Shown: positions 38,071-48,200 of the stretch, in pieces
Layout of the letters: each line of letters opens with the position of its first letter
Position numbering within the stretch: the stretch's first letter is position 1
From: Stentor roeselii
Taxonomy: Eukaryota; Ciliophora; Heterotrichea; Heterotrichida; Stentoridae
DNA length: 64,000 nucleotides
Direction: 5' to 3'
Assembly: GCA_006503475.1 (NCBI GenBank)
Contig: RSEH01000231.1
Location: 1-64,000 of the forward strand
Made by a program: the position numbers and the translations under genes
Notes under the pieces: generated by a model
The model's database searches: none
What the model saw: only the letters and a program-made list of their open reading frames with translations
Told to the model about the DNA's origin: nothing

Positions 38071-38688
38071 TTAATCCTCAATCTTCATTCGTTTATACGG
38101 GACTTCATCATCCTTCTCACAAAATGCGAGTTCTTTGACCTTCGAAAACGTATTCTTATCCAGGGCGTCAACGCGCATCTGAATCCTTTCATCATTCAGT
38201 TGAGTGATTGCTTTAGGACAGTCCTCTTCAATGACAGCGACAATTGCTGCAAGTTTTCCAGGAGACATGATTTTAAGTCTTTCAGATAAGTCGACTTTTT
38301 CTTGAAAAGGGACGTTTTCAGGGTGTTCCTCGATTTTCGGACGTTTGATGACGTTTTCTAAACTGATGTTGTTCTGATTGCAAAACCGTAGCATGCTTTT
38401 TTCTAAGACTTCTGTCTGCTGCACTATTGTTGACTCTGCAAGGTTGTAAGTACGGCAGTTGTCCCATATCAAAATCATGTCGCCTAGGAAGTCGTCGAGA
38501 CTTGAGTAAAGGTTTTGCTTGATTTTACTTGTCACTGTTGATAAGTCCATTGGCGTCTTGATTATGAATGGGTAGTCGTGTAGACCTAATGCTTTGAAGT
38601 CGACAGGGTGTAGAAAGTGGATGCTTTCGCTTTGCTGAGATAAATGCTTTACTAGGTTTATTGCTTTTTGGGTCTCTTCTTGGTTCAT
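38071..38688 (-). CDS. BET-like protein with one bromodomain and a NET domain
   Basis: 205 residues. A bromodomain covers about residues 4-105, with the ZA loop HPVDFKALGLHDYPFIIKTP, the helix DLSTVTSKI and the acetyl-lysine-binding region IWDNCRTYN (conserved Asn). A NET domain follows at about 120-185 (LSERLKIMSPGKLAAIVAVI, then a helix LDKNTFSKVKEL). It binds acetylated histones or other proteins and links to chromatin complexes. Animal BET proteins have two bromodomains; plant GTE and many protist forms have one, as here. It has a basic nuclear-type tail (YKRMKIED). Only 32 bp separate its ATG from that of the divergent TTLL gene. Confidence 0.92.
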   Translation of the reverse strand: MNQEETQKAINLVKHLSQQSESIHFLHPVDFKALGLHDYPFIIKTPMDLSTVTSKIKQNLYSSLDDFLGDMILIWDNCRTYNLAESTIVQQTEVLEKSMLRFCNQNNISLENVIKRPKIEEHPENVPFQEKVDLSERLKIMSPGKLAAIVAVIEEDCPKAITQLNDERIQMRVDALDKNTFSKVKELAFCEKDDEVPYKRMKIED

Positions 38689-38720
38689 TTTTATAGGGAT
38701 AAAAAGTTTGAATATAAAGA

Positions 38721-40109
38721 ATGAATGAGCAGGATTCTGGAGTGCTTCATCAGTCGTTTTTTGGAAAGAAACAGAGGATTAGGGTTTGTGATAGCAAAAA
38801 AAAAGTAGGGAAGAAGAAAAGATTAGAAGATGTTGACCCCGACCTAACCACATATTATTTAAGAATCTCTTCAATCTCAGGTTCAATCAAAGCAGTAAAC
38901 CCTTCACTTCCATCCTTAAACCTGATCACTCGTGGCAAGTCAATGAGCCGAACATTTTCTCTACTGACCAAACAAAACAAGCCTTTTTTTTCATTTGCAG
39001 CTACTCAACAAGACTCAACTTTAAAATACGCGATTTTTCCAGGGAACAATAGCGAGTTAATAAAAAAACTGATGGAAAAACGTGTAGGTTGGGGAGAAAT
39101 TCCTCAAATCGAGCACTCAAATGCGAACTTCATCTGGCAGCCAATCTCAAAAAACCTGCGTTTTGACCGTCTTTTGCCGTATTTACCAAAACAAGTAGCG
39201 AACCACTTCGAGTGTCACTCAGAAATCACAGACAAAAAGAATCTTTTCCAGAACCTGTTCAACTTCTGTTCAAAGTCGTCACTTGACATCAACGATTTGG
39301 TTCCCAAGACCTTTTTCATTGAGTTGCAGAAAAATGAGGCAAAGTCACAAATCAAGCACTTTTTATGGTACTTTAAAAATAAATGCAGAGGAAAAACTCT
39401 TTGGATATTTAAACCTAGTGGGTGGAACCGTGGACAGGGAATCAGGTTGTTTAGTAAGTTGTCAGTTTTTAAGCAAATCTTGAAGGAAACTTGTGAGAAT
39501 AAAGAATGTGAAACTGTTATAGTTCAGAAGTACATTGAAAATCCTTTGCTTATCAATAAAAGGAAATTTGATATCAGGGTCTGGGTGTTAGTGACTCATG
39601 AATACAGATGTTTCTTTTGCAGGGAAGGATATTTAAGGACCTCTTCAGAAGAGTTCTCTTTAGACTCGACTCTTATCGAAAACAGGTTCGTTCATCTTAC
39701 AAATAACGCAGTTCAGCAGAAAGGTTCTAAATATTGCAGGTTTGAAGACGGAAATCAGATCGAAATGAGGAAATTGAATGATTTTTTACCTGAAAACGAC
39801 AGTTTTCAGCAGGTTTATTCAAAAATGCAAGAAATGGTAAGGATCAGTTTGCAGTCTGTTAAGAAAAAATTGAACCCACAGAAGAGACAGTATTGTTTCG
39901 AGGTCTTCGGATATGATTTTTTAATTGATAGTCTGGGAAAGGTCTGGCTTATCGAGTGCAACACGAATCCTTGCCTTGAACTGAGTTCTAAGTTGTTAGA
40001 AAGACTGATTCCTTCAATGATGAACCAAGCCTTAGGCTTAACAGTTGACAAGATTTTCAACAAAGAGCCCTGCGAGAACACACTTTGGGAGTACCTTTTA
40101 ACTATTTAA
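38721..40109 (+). CDS. Tubulin tyrosine ligase-like (TTLL) enzyme
   Basis: 462 residues with an ATP-grasp TTL domain from about residue 130. Landmarks are LWIFKPSGWNRGQGIRLF, VIVQKYIENPLLINKRKFDIRVWVLV, NRFVHLTNNAVQQKG and the C-terminal metal/ATP site YDFLIDSLGKVWLIECNTNPCLEL. TTLL enzymes add glutamate or glycine to tubulin or other proteins. The subfamily (glutamylase versus glycylase) cannot be fixed by eye, though the IENPLLI...KFDIRVW signature is shared with both groups. It fits a ciliated cell. The 18-bp spacer to the condensin gene is very short. Confidence 0.9.
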   Translation: MNEQDSGVLHQSFFGKKQRIRVCDSKKKVGKKKRLEDVDPDLTTYYLRISSISGSIKAVNPSLPSLNLITRGKSMSRTFSLLTKQNKPFFSFAATQQDSTLKYAIFPGNNSELIKKLMEKRVGWGEIPQIEHSNANFIWQPISKNLRFDRLLPYLPKQVANHFECHSEITDKKNLFQNLFNFCSKSSLDINDLVPKTFFIELQKNEAKSQIKHFLWYFKNKCRGKTLWIFKPSGWNRGQGIRLFSKLSVFKQILKETCENKECETVIVQKYIENPLLINKRKFDIRVWVLVTHEYRCFFCREGYLRTSSEEFSLDSTLIENRFVHLTNNAVQQKGSKYCRFEDGNQIEMRKLNDFLPENDSFQQVYSKMQEMVRISLQSVKKKLNPQKRQYCFEVFGYDFLIDSLGKVWLIECNTNPCLELSSKLLERLIPSMMNQALGLTVDKIFNKEPCENTLWEYLLTI

Positions 40110-40127
40110 TGCTATTTATTATTTACA

Positions 40128-43007
40128 ATGGCGGGCCAAGACCCTCTTATGAAAACACAAATCCTTGAAAGTTTCAAAGAAAACTTAATTTTTTCTCATC
40201 CTCAAGCGAAACATATTGACCAGCTTGTGAAATTCTTAGAAAAAGACCCTTCTCAATTTGAAAATTCTTTTTTTGCGATACTCAGTCAGTTCATCCAAGG
40301 GTTCAAATCCTCTGAGTCCTGTAAAAAAGGTCTAAATATTGTTGTTTCACTTTTCAAACAACTGCTTCAGATCTGTTGTCACTACGAGTCTAAAAAAAGT
40401 TATAAAATTATCAGAAAGTTCGTACTTAGCACAGTAAATTACCTTTTTTCTGGCATTGAAACTAAAGTACTGAGCAAAAGGGAATCTTCAGTCTGGTTAC
40501 TTGAAAAGATCCTGTCGATGAACATCCAACAACTTCTTGAATTCCCAGAAAAAATAATAAAAAACTTGAAAAAATCAGCTTCAGTGCTTTTAAAAGACAA
40601 CAAAACAATTCGAAGACTTGGAATTAAAATGGCTTGTTCATTAGACATCATTGACGAGTTCCTTCCAGTTGTAATCAGTGACTCCGATGCTGAAAACCGA
40701 AAAACTGCAATCAAAGCTGCACAGAATAAAGATCAGGTCCAAGTCGTTGCAGTTGCTTTGAAAGATCTCGAAGCCTCTGTCCGAAGAGTCGCCTTCGAGA
40801 AGATCCTTGAGTGGGGTACAGAAGGACTCAACATTTCCGACAAAAGACTTTGTTTTTTCGCCTGTTCAAATGAAAGAGACTCACAAATAAAACTCATCGC
40901 AGTGAAAATCGCTTTAAGTCAAATTTCAACTCAAGGTTTCAAGAAATTGATAGAAAGCCTCGAAATTGAAAAAATCGACCCCCTGGCTCAAAGAGATGCC
41001 AGGAAAAGCATCAGACGAGTTTTAGAAGAGATAAAAACTGAAGACCTTGTAAATTTGACTCAGGAACTTTTAGCTCGGTTTTGTAGACTTGCAGGGTGTT
41101 GTTATGAGTGGTTTTTAATGGTTCAGCTGATTAAATACCTGAAAAAAAACGAAGAGCAGATGGTTTTCGACCTGCTGAATGAAGCGAATGTTCTGCGGTT
41201 GATGGGACTTCAACACCCTGAAAGTCCTTTTCTTTACACCCAAGGCGCTGTCAGTCTCGCTCTGATGATGGACACCGGCTCAGAAGAAATCCGAGCAGCG
41301 ATCCTCGAAGGTCTCTTCAACATTTGCAGGACTTTTCCAGTGGAAGTCATTGAAAAAGATGTGAAATTCAAGTACCAGACTTCTTTAAACCCTAAAGTTT
41401 TCGCTTTTGATTCAGTGATCCTTTTGAAGTTTGTTGCAAAGGCAATCAAGACTCTTGTCGACCAGAACCCAAACGAGTTTCTTAGAACAATGACTGAACT
41501 TATCAATGAAATTCGAGAACCTATCGTGAAACAAGATCAGGACTTTAAATTCGTACAAACAACTCAAACTGGCATGTCTTTGATTCAAAAGCAGTTTACA
41601 ATCAAGGCAAAAATTGAAGAACTTGATTTTATCATTGAAGAACTGGAAGAAAATAAAATCAGTTTCATTGAAAATGAAAAAGTTCAAGCTGCTTTTAAAA
41701 TTCATCAAGAAATTCAAACACGTGTTGAGGAAAGGGAAAAATTCGCAGAAGAAATTGAAAAAATTTCAGAAGATATTGAAAAGACTTTAGTGGTTTCACT
41801 TGTTTTAACTACTGAAATGCTTGCTTTGTCGAAAAATGAATGTTTGCAGGTGGATATCGCTGATATTGAAGAAACTCTTATTAACCCTGCAATGGAAACG
41901 AGTAGTCAAGTTATTGCTGATCTTGCTTTTGAATGTTTGGGACAATGTTTTTTAAATCATTGTGACGCACTCGTTGAAAAAAAAAACCTTTTTTTTAAGA
42001 TTTTGATGGACCGTGAATGTGAAGCACTAATGAGAGCTCAGTCAATTGTTTTTTATATTGACTTGTTCATGATTAAAGACCCTAAAAGTCTTCAAAAAAT
42101 CCTGGAACTTGAAAATTTAAAAGAAAAAAACGAAATTCTTTGGGGAATCTGCAACTTTTCGTTTTCAGAAAATGAATTCTTAAGAGCTTTCGCTGTTGAA
42201 GGTCTTGTCAAGTTGTTTTTATCACAAAAGGTGAAATCATCTTCTCTTCTATCAGCTTTGATGATTTCTTATTTCGACAACATGTCACCTGACCTAATAA
42301 AGCAGTCCTTGCACTTGTTTTTCCCTTACTTTTCAATTCTTTCCAACAAAAACCCAGTGATTCTAAGCAAGGCCTTTAAAAATTTCGTACTTTTCTTATT
42401 CTGTGTGTCAACAAGTCAAGACAACATCAGCTTGAAGTATTCTTTCAACACGAAAAAAATCTTCCAAATCATGACCACCTGTCTTTCCCCAGCTTACACA
42501 AAAAAACACGGAAATTTCGACCTCGGTATCAATTTCAGCCTCGACATTTTTTACCACATCTGCCAAACATCAATAAAAATCCTGACATGGGAAAATCGTT
42601 TCGAAAGTCGTCTTTTTTTAAAGCCTGAAGTGTTAATCCGCTTTTTACAGTACATCAACATTTCTCACTTCAGCAACAAAGAACTCTTCCTGTGTCTTGG
42701 AATGATGAAAAAAATTAATCTTTCTGAAACCTCGCCAGAGTACACAGTGCTTCGAAAATTGATGGAAAAGATAGAAAAAATGAAAATCGGATATTCAATT
42801 GTAGATGAACTGGACAATAACCTGATTGATAATTTTATTAAAAGTGAAGCAACTGCTTCGAAGTTCTTTTCAAAACTCAATTCCGATTCAGAAGAAGTGC
42901 AAGAAGCTTTAATCCAGATAAAAAATGTGTTCAATGTTTACAGTTCAATGAAAAAATCGGCAGGAAGTCGAATCTGTTCAGAGTTAAAACGAAGCAAAAA
43001 TATTTAA
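40128..43007 (+). CDS. CAPG: Condensin subunit 3 (CAP-G/Ycg1-like) HEAT-repeat protein
   Basis: 959 residues of HEAT-like helical repeats with no membrane segment. The layout matches CAP-G: N-terminal HEAT repeats with FAACS-like segments (RRLGIKMACSLDIIDEFLPV, LKDLEASVRRVAFEKI), a central charged helix pair (about 480-560, KIEELDFIIEELEEN), and a C-terminal Cnd3-type part (MLALSKNECL, AFECLGQCFLNH, LMISYFDNMSPDLIKQSLHLFFPYFS). CAP-G binds DNA together with the kleisin CAP-H in condensin and is needed for chromosome compaction. Assignment rests on this overall pattern rather than one motif. Its closeness to the TTLL gene (18 bp) is probably chance. Confidence 0.75.
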   Translation: MAGQDPLMKTQILESFKENLIFSHPQAKHIDQLVKFLEKDPSQFENSFFAILSQFIQGFKSSESCKKGLNIVVSLFKQLLQICCHYESKKSYKIIRKFVLSTVNYLFSGIETKVLSKRESSVWLLEKILSMNIQQLLEFPEKIIKNLKKSASVLLKDNKTIRRLGIKMACSLDIIDEFLPVVISDSDAENRKTAIKAAQNKDQVQVVAVALKDLEASVRRVAFEKILEWGTEGLNISDKRLCFFACSNERDSQIKLIAVKIALSQISTQGFKKLIESLEIEKIDPLAQRDARKSIRRVLEEIKTEDLVNLTQELLARFCRLAGCCYEWFLMVQLIKYLKKNEEQMVFDLLNEANVLRLMGLQHPESPFLYTQGAVSLALMMDTGSEEIRAAILEGLFNICRTFPVEVIEKDVKFKYQTSLNPKVFAFDSVILLKFVAKAIKTLVDQNPNEFLRTMTELINEIREPIVKQDQDFKFVQTTQTGMSLIQKQFTIKAKIEELDFIIEELEENKISFIENEKVQAAFKIHQEIQTRVEEREKFAEEIEKISEDIEKTLVVSLVLTTEMLALSKNECLQVDIADIEETLINPAMETSSQVIADLAFECLGQCFLNHCDALVEKKNLFFKILMDRECEALMRAQSIVFYIDLFMIKDPKSLQKILELENLKEKNEILWGICNFSFSENEFLRAFAVEGLVKLFLSQKVKSSSLLSALMISYFDNMSPDLIKQSLHLFFPYFSILSNKNPVILSKAFKNFVLFLFCVSTSQDNISLKYSFNTKKIFQIMTTCLSPAYTKKHGNFDLGINFSLDIFYHICQTSIKILTWENRFESRLFLKPEVLIRFLQYINISHFSNKELFLCLGMMKKINLSETSPEYTVLRKLMEKIEKMKIGYSIVDELDNNLIDNFIKSEATASKFFSKLNSDSEEVQEALIQIKNVFNVYSSMKKSAGSRICSELKRSKNI

Positions 43008-43042
43008 TTAACTTATATTAGGTAATAATAAACGGATAGGGA

Positions 43043-43864
43043 ATGCTTCAAGAGGTGTTTAAAACTATTGCTCCACGGCTTATCATATTAAGTTTCGCAA
43101 CAACTGGACTTTTAGGTGTTCTAAACGAGTCAGAAGCCTCAGATATTTACTGGACTGTAGCTTTGATTCCAGTATTCGTGTCGCTTATTTTGATGCTGCC
43201 GCATTTTCACATGTTTATCGTGGATAGCTGTTCAACTCTCAGGTCAAACTCACTGACTCTGATACTGATTCTTGTTTATTGCTTCATTCTTTCCTTGCTA
43301 TTCTTTTCAGTCTTTTTAGGACTCAAGGCGGATGACTTCATTCAAAGCTCCTGGTACAGCGTCTTTATTCCTTTATGGTTCGCTGTGTTCATCGGAAGCA
43401 TTTTCACCATTTTTATGCTACCTGGAATGCTTGACCCTGCCGTCAAATTGCATCGGGAGGCCTGGTCTTTGCTCAGCATGAACATTTCAGTTATTATTTC
43501 TTCTATTTTGCTGGCAGTTTACTTAAATGATGAGCTGGATCAGATCTGGGTAGTGTTCTTACCTCTTATTGTCACTTGCCCGGTTTGTTTGGCGTACTTG
43601 GCTTTTGTGGAGTATAGCAAAGGAAGGGCTTATTGGATTTGGGCTGATTATGAATTCTGCTTTTATGTTTGCTTTATTGCTTTAATTGCTCTTGGAATTG
43701 CGAATGATACGAATTCTAGTATTCCTGATCACTCTTTTTTTACACTCATTCTTGTTTTCTGTGGACTTGTTTTTATTGCTAATGAGGTGAAAAGTTTTGT
43801 GAAATTCAATGACTCGGGTGAAGAAGGGGATACTGAATCGGCTATGCTGAATCGGAAGGAATAG
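43043..43864 (+). CDS. Multi-pass membrane protein, TMEM185-like
   Basis: 273 residues with seven to eight hydrophobic helices and a short, acidic cytosolic tail. The middle FIPLWFAVFIGSIFTIFMLPG and the repeated W-x-P-L-W style helices resemble TMEM185/TMEM60 (Fragile-X-F) proteins of animals and fungi, whose role is unclear. No transporter or enzyme motif is seen. Start at MLQEVFKTIAPRLI. The family call is by helix pattern, so it is only moderate. Confidence 0.55.
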   Translation: MLQEVFKTIAPRLIILSFATTGLLGVLNESEASDIYWTVALIPVFVSLILMLPHFHMFIVDSCSTLRSNSLTLILILVYCFILSLLFFSVFLGLKADDFIQSSWYSVFIPLWFAVFIGSIFTIFMLPGMLDPAVKLHREAWSLLSMNISVIISSILLAVYLNDELDQIWVVFLPLIVTCPVCLAYLAFVEYSKGRAYWIWADYEFCFYVCFIALIALGIANDTNSSIPDHSFFTLILVFCGLVFIANEVKSFVKFNDSGEEGDTESAMLNRKE

Positions 43865-44037
43865 AGTAGTAATTAACTTGCTTATTCAAACTAGATAATT
43901 CAAAATTATTTGATGAGAACTGAATTTTTATTAGAGGTAGCTGGATGAATTTAAATTACTTGTTCATATACTCTGAACTGGCAGTAACTTGCATTTCTGT
44001 TTATCTATCCCTGTCAAAAACTAGTAGAAAAATATAA

Positions 44038-45270
44038 ATGAGTGTAAGAAGAACCTTCGCAACATCAAATGGAATGCTATTATCTAATTCTCCTTACATA
44101 CCCTGGGTTGTTCGAGGAACAGCCTTAGTAAGTGTGTTTTTTATGATCCCTTTAAACATTATAACTCGCAATTCTTTGACAGACTACGAAGCTGATTTTA
44201 TTTCATGGCTCCAAGATTATCGTTCAAGTTCATTAAATGATTTTTTTCGAAGTGTTGCCTTCACCGGAACCCATGATATAATAGTCTTTGTGATGCCAGG
44301 TCTTTTCAACATATTAGAGCCAGTAGTAACCATGAAAATTACAGTAGTATCAACACACGCTCTTTATCTTTACACATTGTTTGCTGTGATTCTAACTGAG
44401 CCAAGGCCTTACTGGATTCACAGTGAAATCAAAGGGATTGACTGTGTGAATGGTTTCGGGACTCCTTCAGAAAAAGTTCTTTTCAGTATGATATTTTCTC
44501 TTTATTTGATAATCGAACTCTTCGAAGGACGGTTAAAAAAGATCTACCTGGCCATTTTATATATAGCAGCGTCCATCTGGGTGTTAATGGTCAGTTTTGC
44601 TATAGTTTACTTAGGTGAGAACTTCATGCATCAGATCTTTTTAACAATCTGCATCGGCTACGTCTATCTGACAATGGTCCTTCTGCTGGACTTCTACATC
44701 GTCAAGCTGTCACTCATCAGCTGCTACTACAACAACAAGAACAGACTTGCAAAGGTCTACTGGTTCATTGCAGCGATTTCAATGGTCTGGGTGATCATTG
44801 TTTTCCACATGAACATCGACAAAAACACAAAAATTTCAATAAGATGGATAAAAAATGCTTATAAAGATTGCAGCTTTGACAAAGACATCAGCGGATATTA
44901 CAGCTTTTATCAGAGCTCTTGGGTTTTTTATAACCTTGGAGCTGTTTATGGGGCTCAAGTCACAAGCAAGTATTTGCCTATGAACTGGTGGAAGACTTGT
45001 GCATGGAAGAAAGTTGTTCGAGTGTTGATCTCTGGAGGAAGCACTTATGCTCTTTATTATGGCTTGAATCAGATTGAAACTTATGATGCTCAGACTAAAT
45101 TCATTTTTCATTACGCGATCAATGTTTTTATCAGTGGGTTGTTCGGGTTTGGCGCTTTGCCTATTTTTTTTAATAAGGTTCATCTTAATCAAAAGGATGA
45201 CGACGAGTACCAAAATGTTGGACCTCGGTCATCGTTCACTGGGATTTCTTTGAGAAGTATTTATGATTAA
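44038..45270 (+). CDS. PAP2-like integral membrane protein with a degenerate active site
   Basis: 410 residues with about nine hydrophobic helices. The three PAP2-phosphatase signature regions can be traced: TEPRPYW near residue 122 (for KxxxxxxRP), GFGTPSEKVLFS near 140 (for PSGH) and YLGENFMHQIF near 198 (for SRxxxxxHxxxD). In the second motif the catalytic His is absent (PSEK), and in the third the Arg is absent while His is kept. So the protein probably has the lipid phosphatase fold without phosphatase activity, like glucose-6-phosphatase-related pseudoenzymes. This is inference from motif positions. Its TAA lies one base from the stop of the giant gene on the other strand. Confidence 0.6.
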   Translation: MSVRRTFATSNGMLLSNSPYIPWVVRGTALVSVFFMIPLNIITRNSLTDYEADFISWLQDYRSSSLNDFFRSVAFTGTHDIIVFVMPGLFNILEPVVTMKITVVSTHALYLYTLFAVILTEPRPYWIHSEIKGIDCVNGFGTPSEKVLFSMIFSLYLIIELFEGRLKKIYLAILYIAASIWVLMVSFAIVYLGENFMHQIFLTICIGYVYLTMVLLLDFYIVKLSLISCYYNNKNRLAKVYWFIAAISMVWVIIVFHMNIDKNTKISIRWIKNAYKDCSFDKDISGYYSFYQSSWVFYNLGAVYGAQVTSKYLPMNWWKTCAWKKVVRVLISGGSTYALYYGLNQIETYDAQTKFIFHYAINVFISGLFGFGALPIFFNKVHLNQKDDDEYQNVGPRSSFTGISLRSIYD

Positions 45271-45271
45271 A

Positions 45272-48200
45272 TTATGATTTAAGGTTTAAGGATTTTATTG
45301 GAAGGGGAGAAAGCTTTTGTTTTAAGAGTCTACCTGAAAGTGAAGGACCTTCAGCAGTACCTAGAATATCGTCACTGGACTCTGGAATTTCTTTTGAAAA
45401 ACTTACATCGCAGAGGTTGGTCTTTGGAAATACGTCGATTAGCAAGGAATTGTCGAAACTTCGAAAGACTCTCATTAGTTGGCCATCAAGTCGAAGACTT
45501 GCATAGCTGGGGTCATTATCATCAACAATCAATAACTTTTCATCATCCTTACAAAGCACCCTATAAAGTGGATTACCAGTAGCGAAGTCATTCAAATATC
45601 CACCAACAAAGCTTTTAACCAAAATGATTTCTAAGCCACTTCGATGCAAAGCTCTGACCTTATCAACCTGTCCATTCCAAACCTTAACTTCTTTGATATG
45701 ATCTTCATCAACATTTTTCCCAATCGTCCACGTGCCATGAATTTGCTGAAAATCAAGAATTTTCCAAGCTTTTCTCTCTTGTTCATCATATTCAACTTCT
45801 TTAACAAGATAAAGCGTTTGACTTTTACAATGAACAGCTTCAAAAACTTGATATTCCGAGTTAGTTTCAACAACTTCGAACTCTTCATTAAAAACAACGG
45901 ATCCAATAGAAAACCATTTAATTTTTTCATGGTCTTCATCTTCAGGTTCAAAAAATTCATTAATTTCATTCATTTCAGTCATTCCAGTATCTCTAAGTCT
46001 TCTCTCAGTATGGATCTGGTCATCTTTTCCCATTTCAAAGGTCTCATCAGGCATTCTTTCCTTTTCAGGCACGACAGTTGCAGTTGCAGGTCTTTCCTTT
46101 TCAATGCCGATCTGAATGCTGAGCTTGACAAGATCGAATAAAGTTGTCAAAGCAATGAGTACAGTTAAAACCAAGCAGTCGATAGTGTTTGCATAGATCT
46201 TGTGACTAGAGTCGTAAGTAAAAAGAACATAAACCAGCAGAGTAATGGCTGGAGTCAAGACCAGAAGACAGTAGCAAACCGTGTAAACCATTAAAATAAC
46301 TGTAATCGTTGATACTCTAAAAAAAGGAGACCTGCAGCATTTCAAACAACTCGGGCCTGTATAAGTTAACCTTATCAGCTGAAATGAAAAAATCGCTGAA
46401 ATAATTCCAATAAAAACAGTGAAAAACTTGTGTTGTTTCATCCAATCATGATGAAGTATATCTTCTCTCGAGAACTTGAAAAAATAAGCAAAAGTGAATC
46501 CTAAGTTCATCAAAAAGTTAATCAAAATGACTGCTAAAAATAACTCAAAAACTTCTGAAGTGTTAAGTTCTGTCAGTCTTCGTCCTTTACTTTCATCTGA
46601 ATGTTTTGAAAGTTCATAAGTAAAAGAAACCCAAGAGCATGTCTGAGTCAAAGTCCACAAAGCAACAGTCGGTCCGAGCATCTCACCTTTGCCAATGAAT
46701 TTATTCCCAGCAGTCATCACAGCAGACCCTGCAGCAGCAGTGACTGAAGGCATTGATTTAAGAGAAAGTGTTTGAGAGCAATCAAAATTATCATATCCGC
46801 AGGCTTCATTGTCACATTCCGGGTCGCATTGAGAGTTGTTGAGCTTCTCAGCAGGACAAGAGCAAGCTTTGCATTCCCCGTTCAACCCGACTAATCCAAC
46901 AGGGCAGTTTTCAAGGCATTGTCCCAGGTAAAGAAAAAAGCCAGTCTTGCATGACGTGCAGTTTTCAGTCGACTCAGCGCAGGTCAAGCAGGAGTCGAGG
47001 CAGTCAAGGCAAATGGTCTTGTTAACTTCGATACTTTGGTTCACTGGGCAGCTCTTCACACAAGTTCCTTTATAGGCAAGGCCTTCTTGGCACTTAAGGC
47101 AAAAACTTGAGTTCGAGGAGCAGGACTTGCATTGGACTTCACATGCGATGCATGTCGAGTCTAGTAGACCGAAGCCTGATGGACACTCGGACAGGCAGTT
47201 CGAGTTGAATAAAAAAGAATTCGATGGGCAGGACTTGCAGAGAGAAGGAGAATGAAAACAAGTTAAACAGGTTTTTAAGCATTTGTGGAAAAAAGGAGAA
47301 GAATTGAATGAGTCAATTAGAGATGAATCTAAACGGGTTGAAAGGGAAAAAATGTTGGAAGTACTGGAATTTTCACTGTTTTTTAGGAAGTATATGTCGA
47401 CTTTTATTGAGACTGGCAGATGGATTGAATTTGAATTGATTTTACATGAAGGAATGCAAAATGTTTCTTCTGTTGGATTTATTGATTCAGGAAGTGAAAG
47501 CTCTAAATAACCTGAAGGAGGTACTAGGTTTGAATAGCTTATTGAAAAAGAGTAGTTTGATAAAGAACCTACCATTTGGTCTGTCATTGTCCAGTTCACT
47601 GAGAGTTTAGAGGCTTTGTTTATCCAGACTGATGAAAAACCTGAACTGATCTCACATGACTCGCTTTTCAAAACAAATAAAACCTGCTCATTTTTCGTTG
47701 TTTTTGAAGGGTTCTTGATATTTTCAATGGAAAACTCAAAAGTTGTATTACCCGACCTTGAAAGCTCGAAATTCACAACAAGTGAATAATTTGTCTCTTT
47801 TTCACAAGTTAAAGTTAAAACCGATTCCGAATTTTCCTTACAAGATGCTTCTCCCAGTTCAAAGCCATCAGGAAAAACGACTAGAAGAGTCTTTTCAAAT
47901 AAAGAGCTCGTAATCCTAACATCAAGATGCGAAATTTCTCCAACAACAACAGAAGAAATATGAGCTTCAACCTCTAAATCCTCAGGAGTGCCTGTTAAAA
48001 CTGAGAGTTCAGAAAAAGTCTTATCAAGAACCAAGTCGTTTTCATAAGTCGTGATCTGGAAAGACTTCGACCCGCAGGTGTTCAGCGGATTTCTGATGTT
48101 TGTAAGAGTGAATTGAAAGTTAAGTGAAAATCCTGGATTGAAAAGGTTTTTTATTCTCACCTGGTTCATTGAAAACATGCAAAAAGCGGAGGAAGGAAGG

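Noticed and set aside
40290-40330. tRNA T-arm-like GGTTCAAATCC
   Set aside because: It lies inside the CAP-G coding frame and no cloverleaf can be formed around it.
45644-46141. 165-codon plus-strand frame inside the giant surface protein gene
   Set aside because: Antisense shadow of the membrane and cytosolic part; Phe/Asn-rich low-complexity translation.
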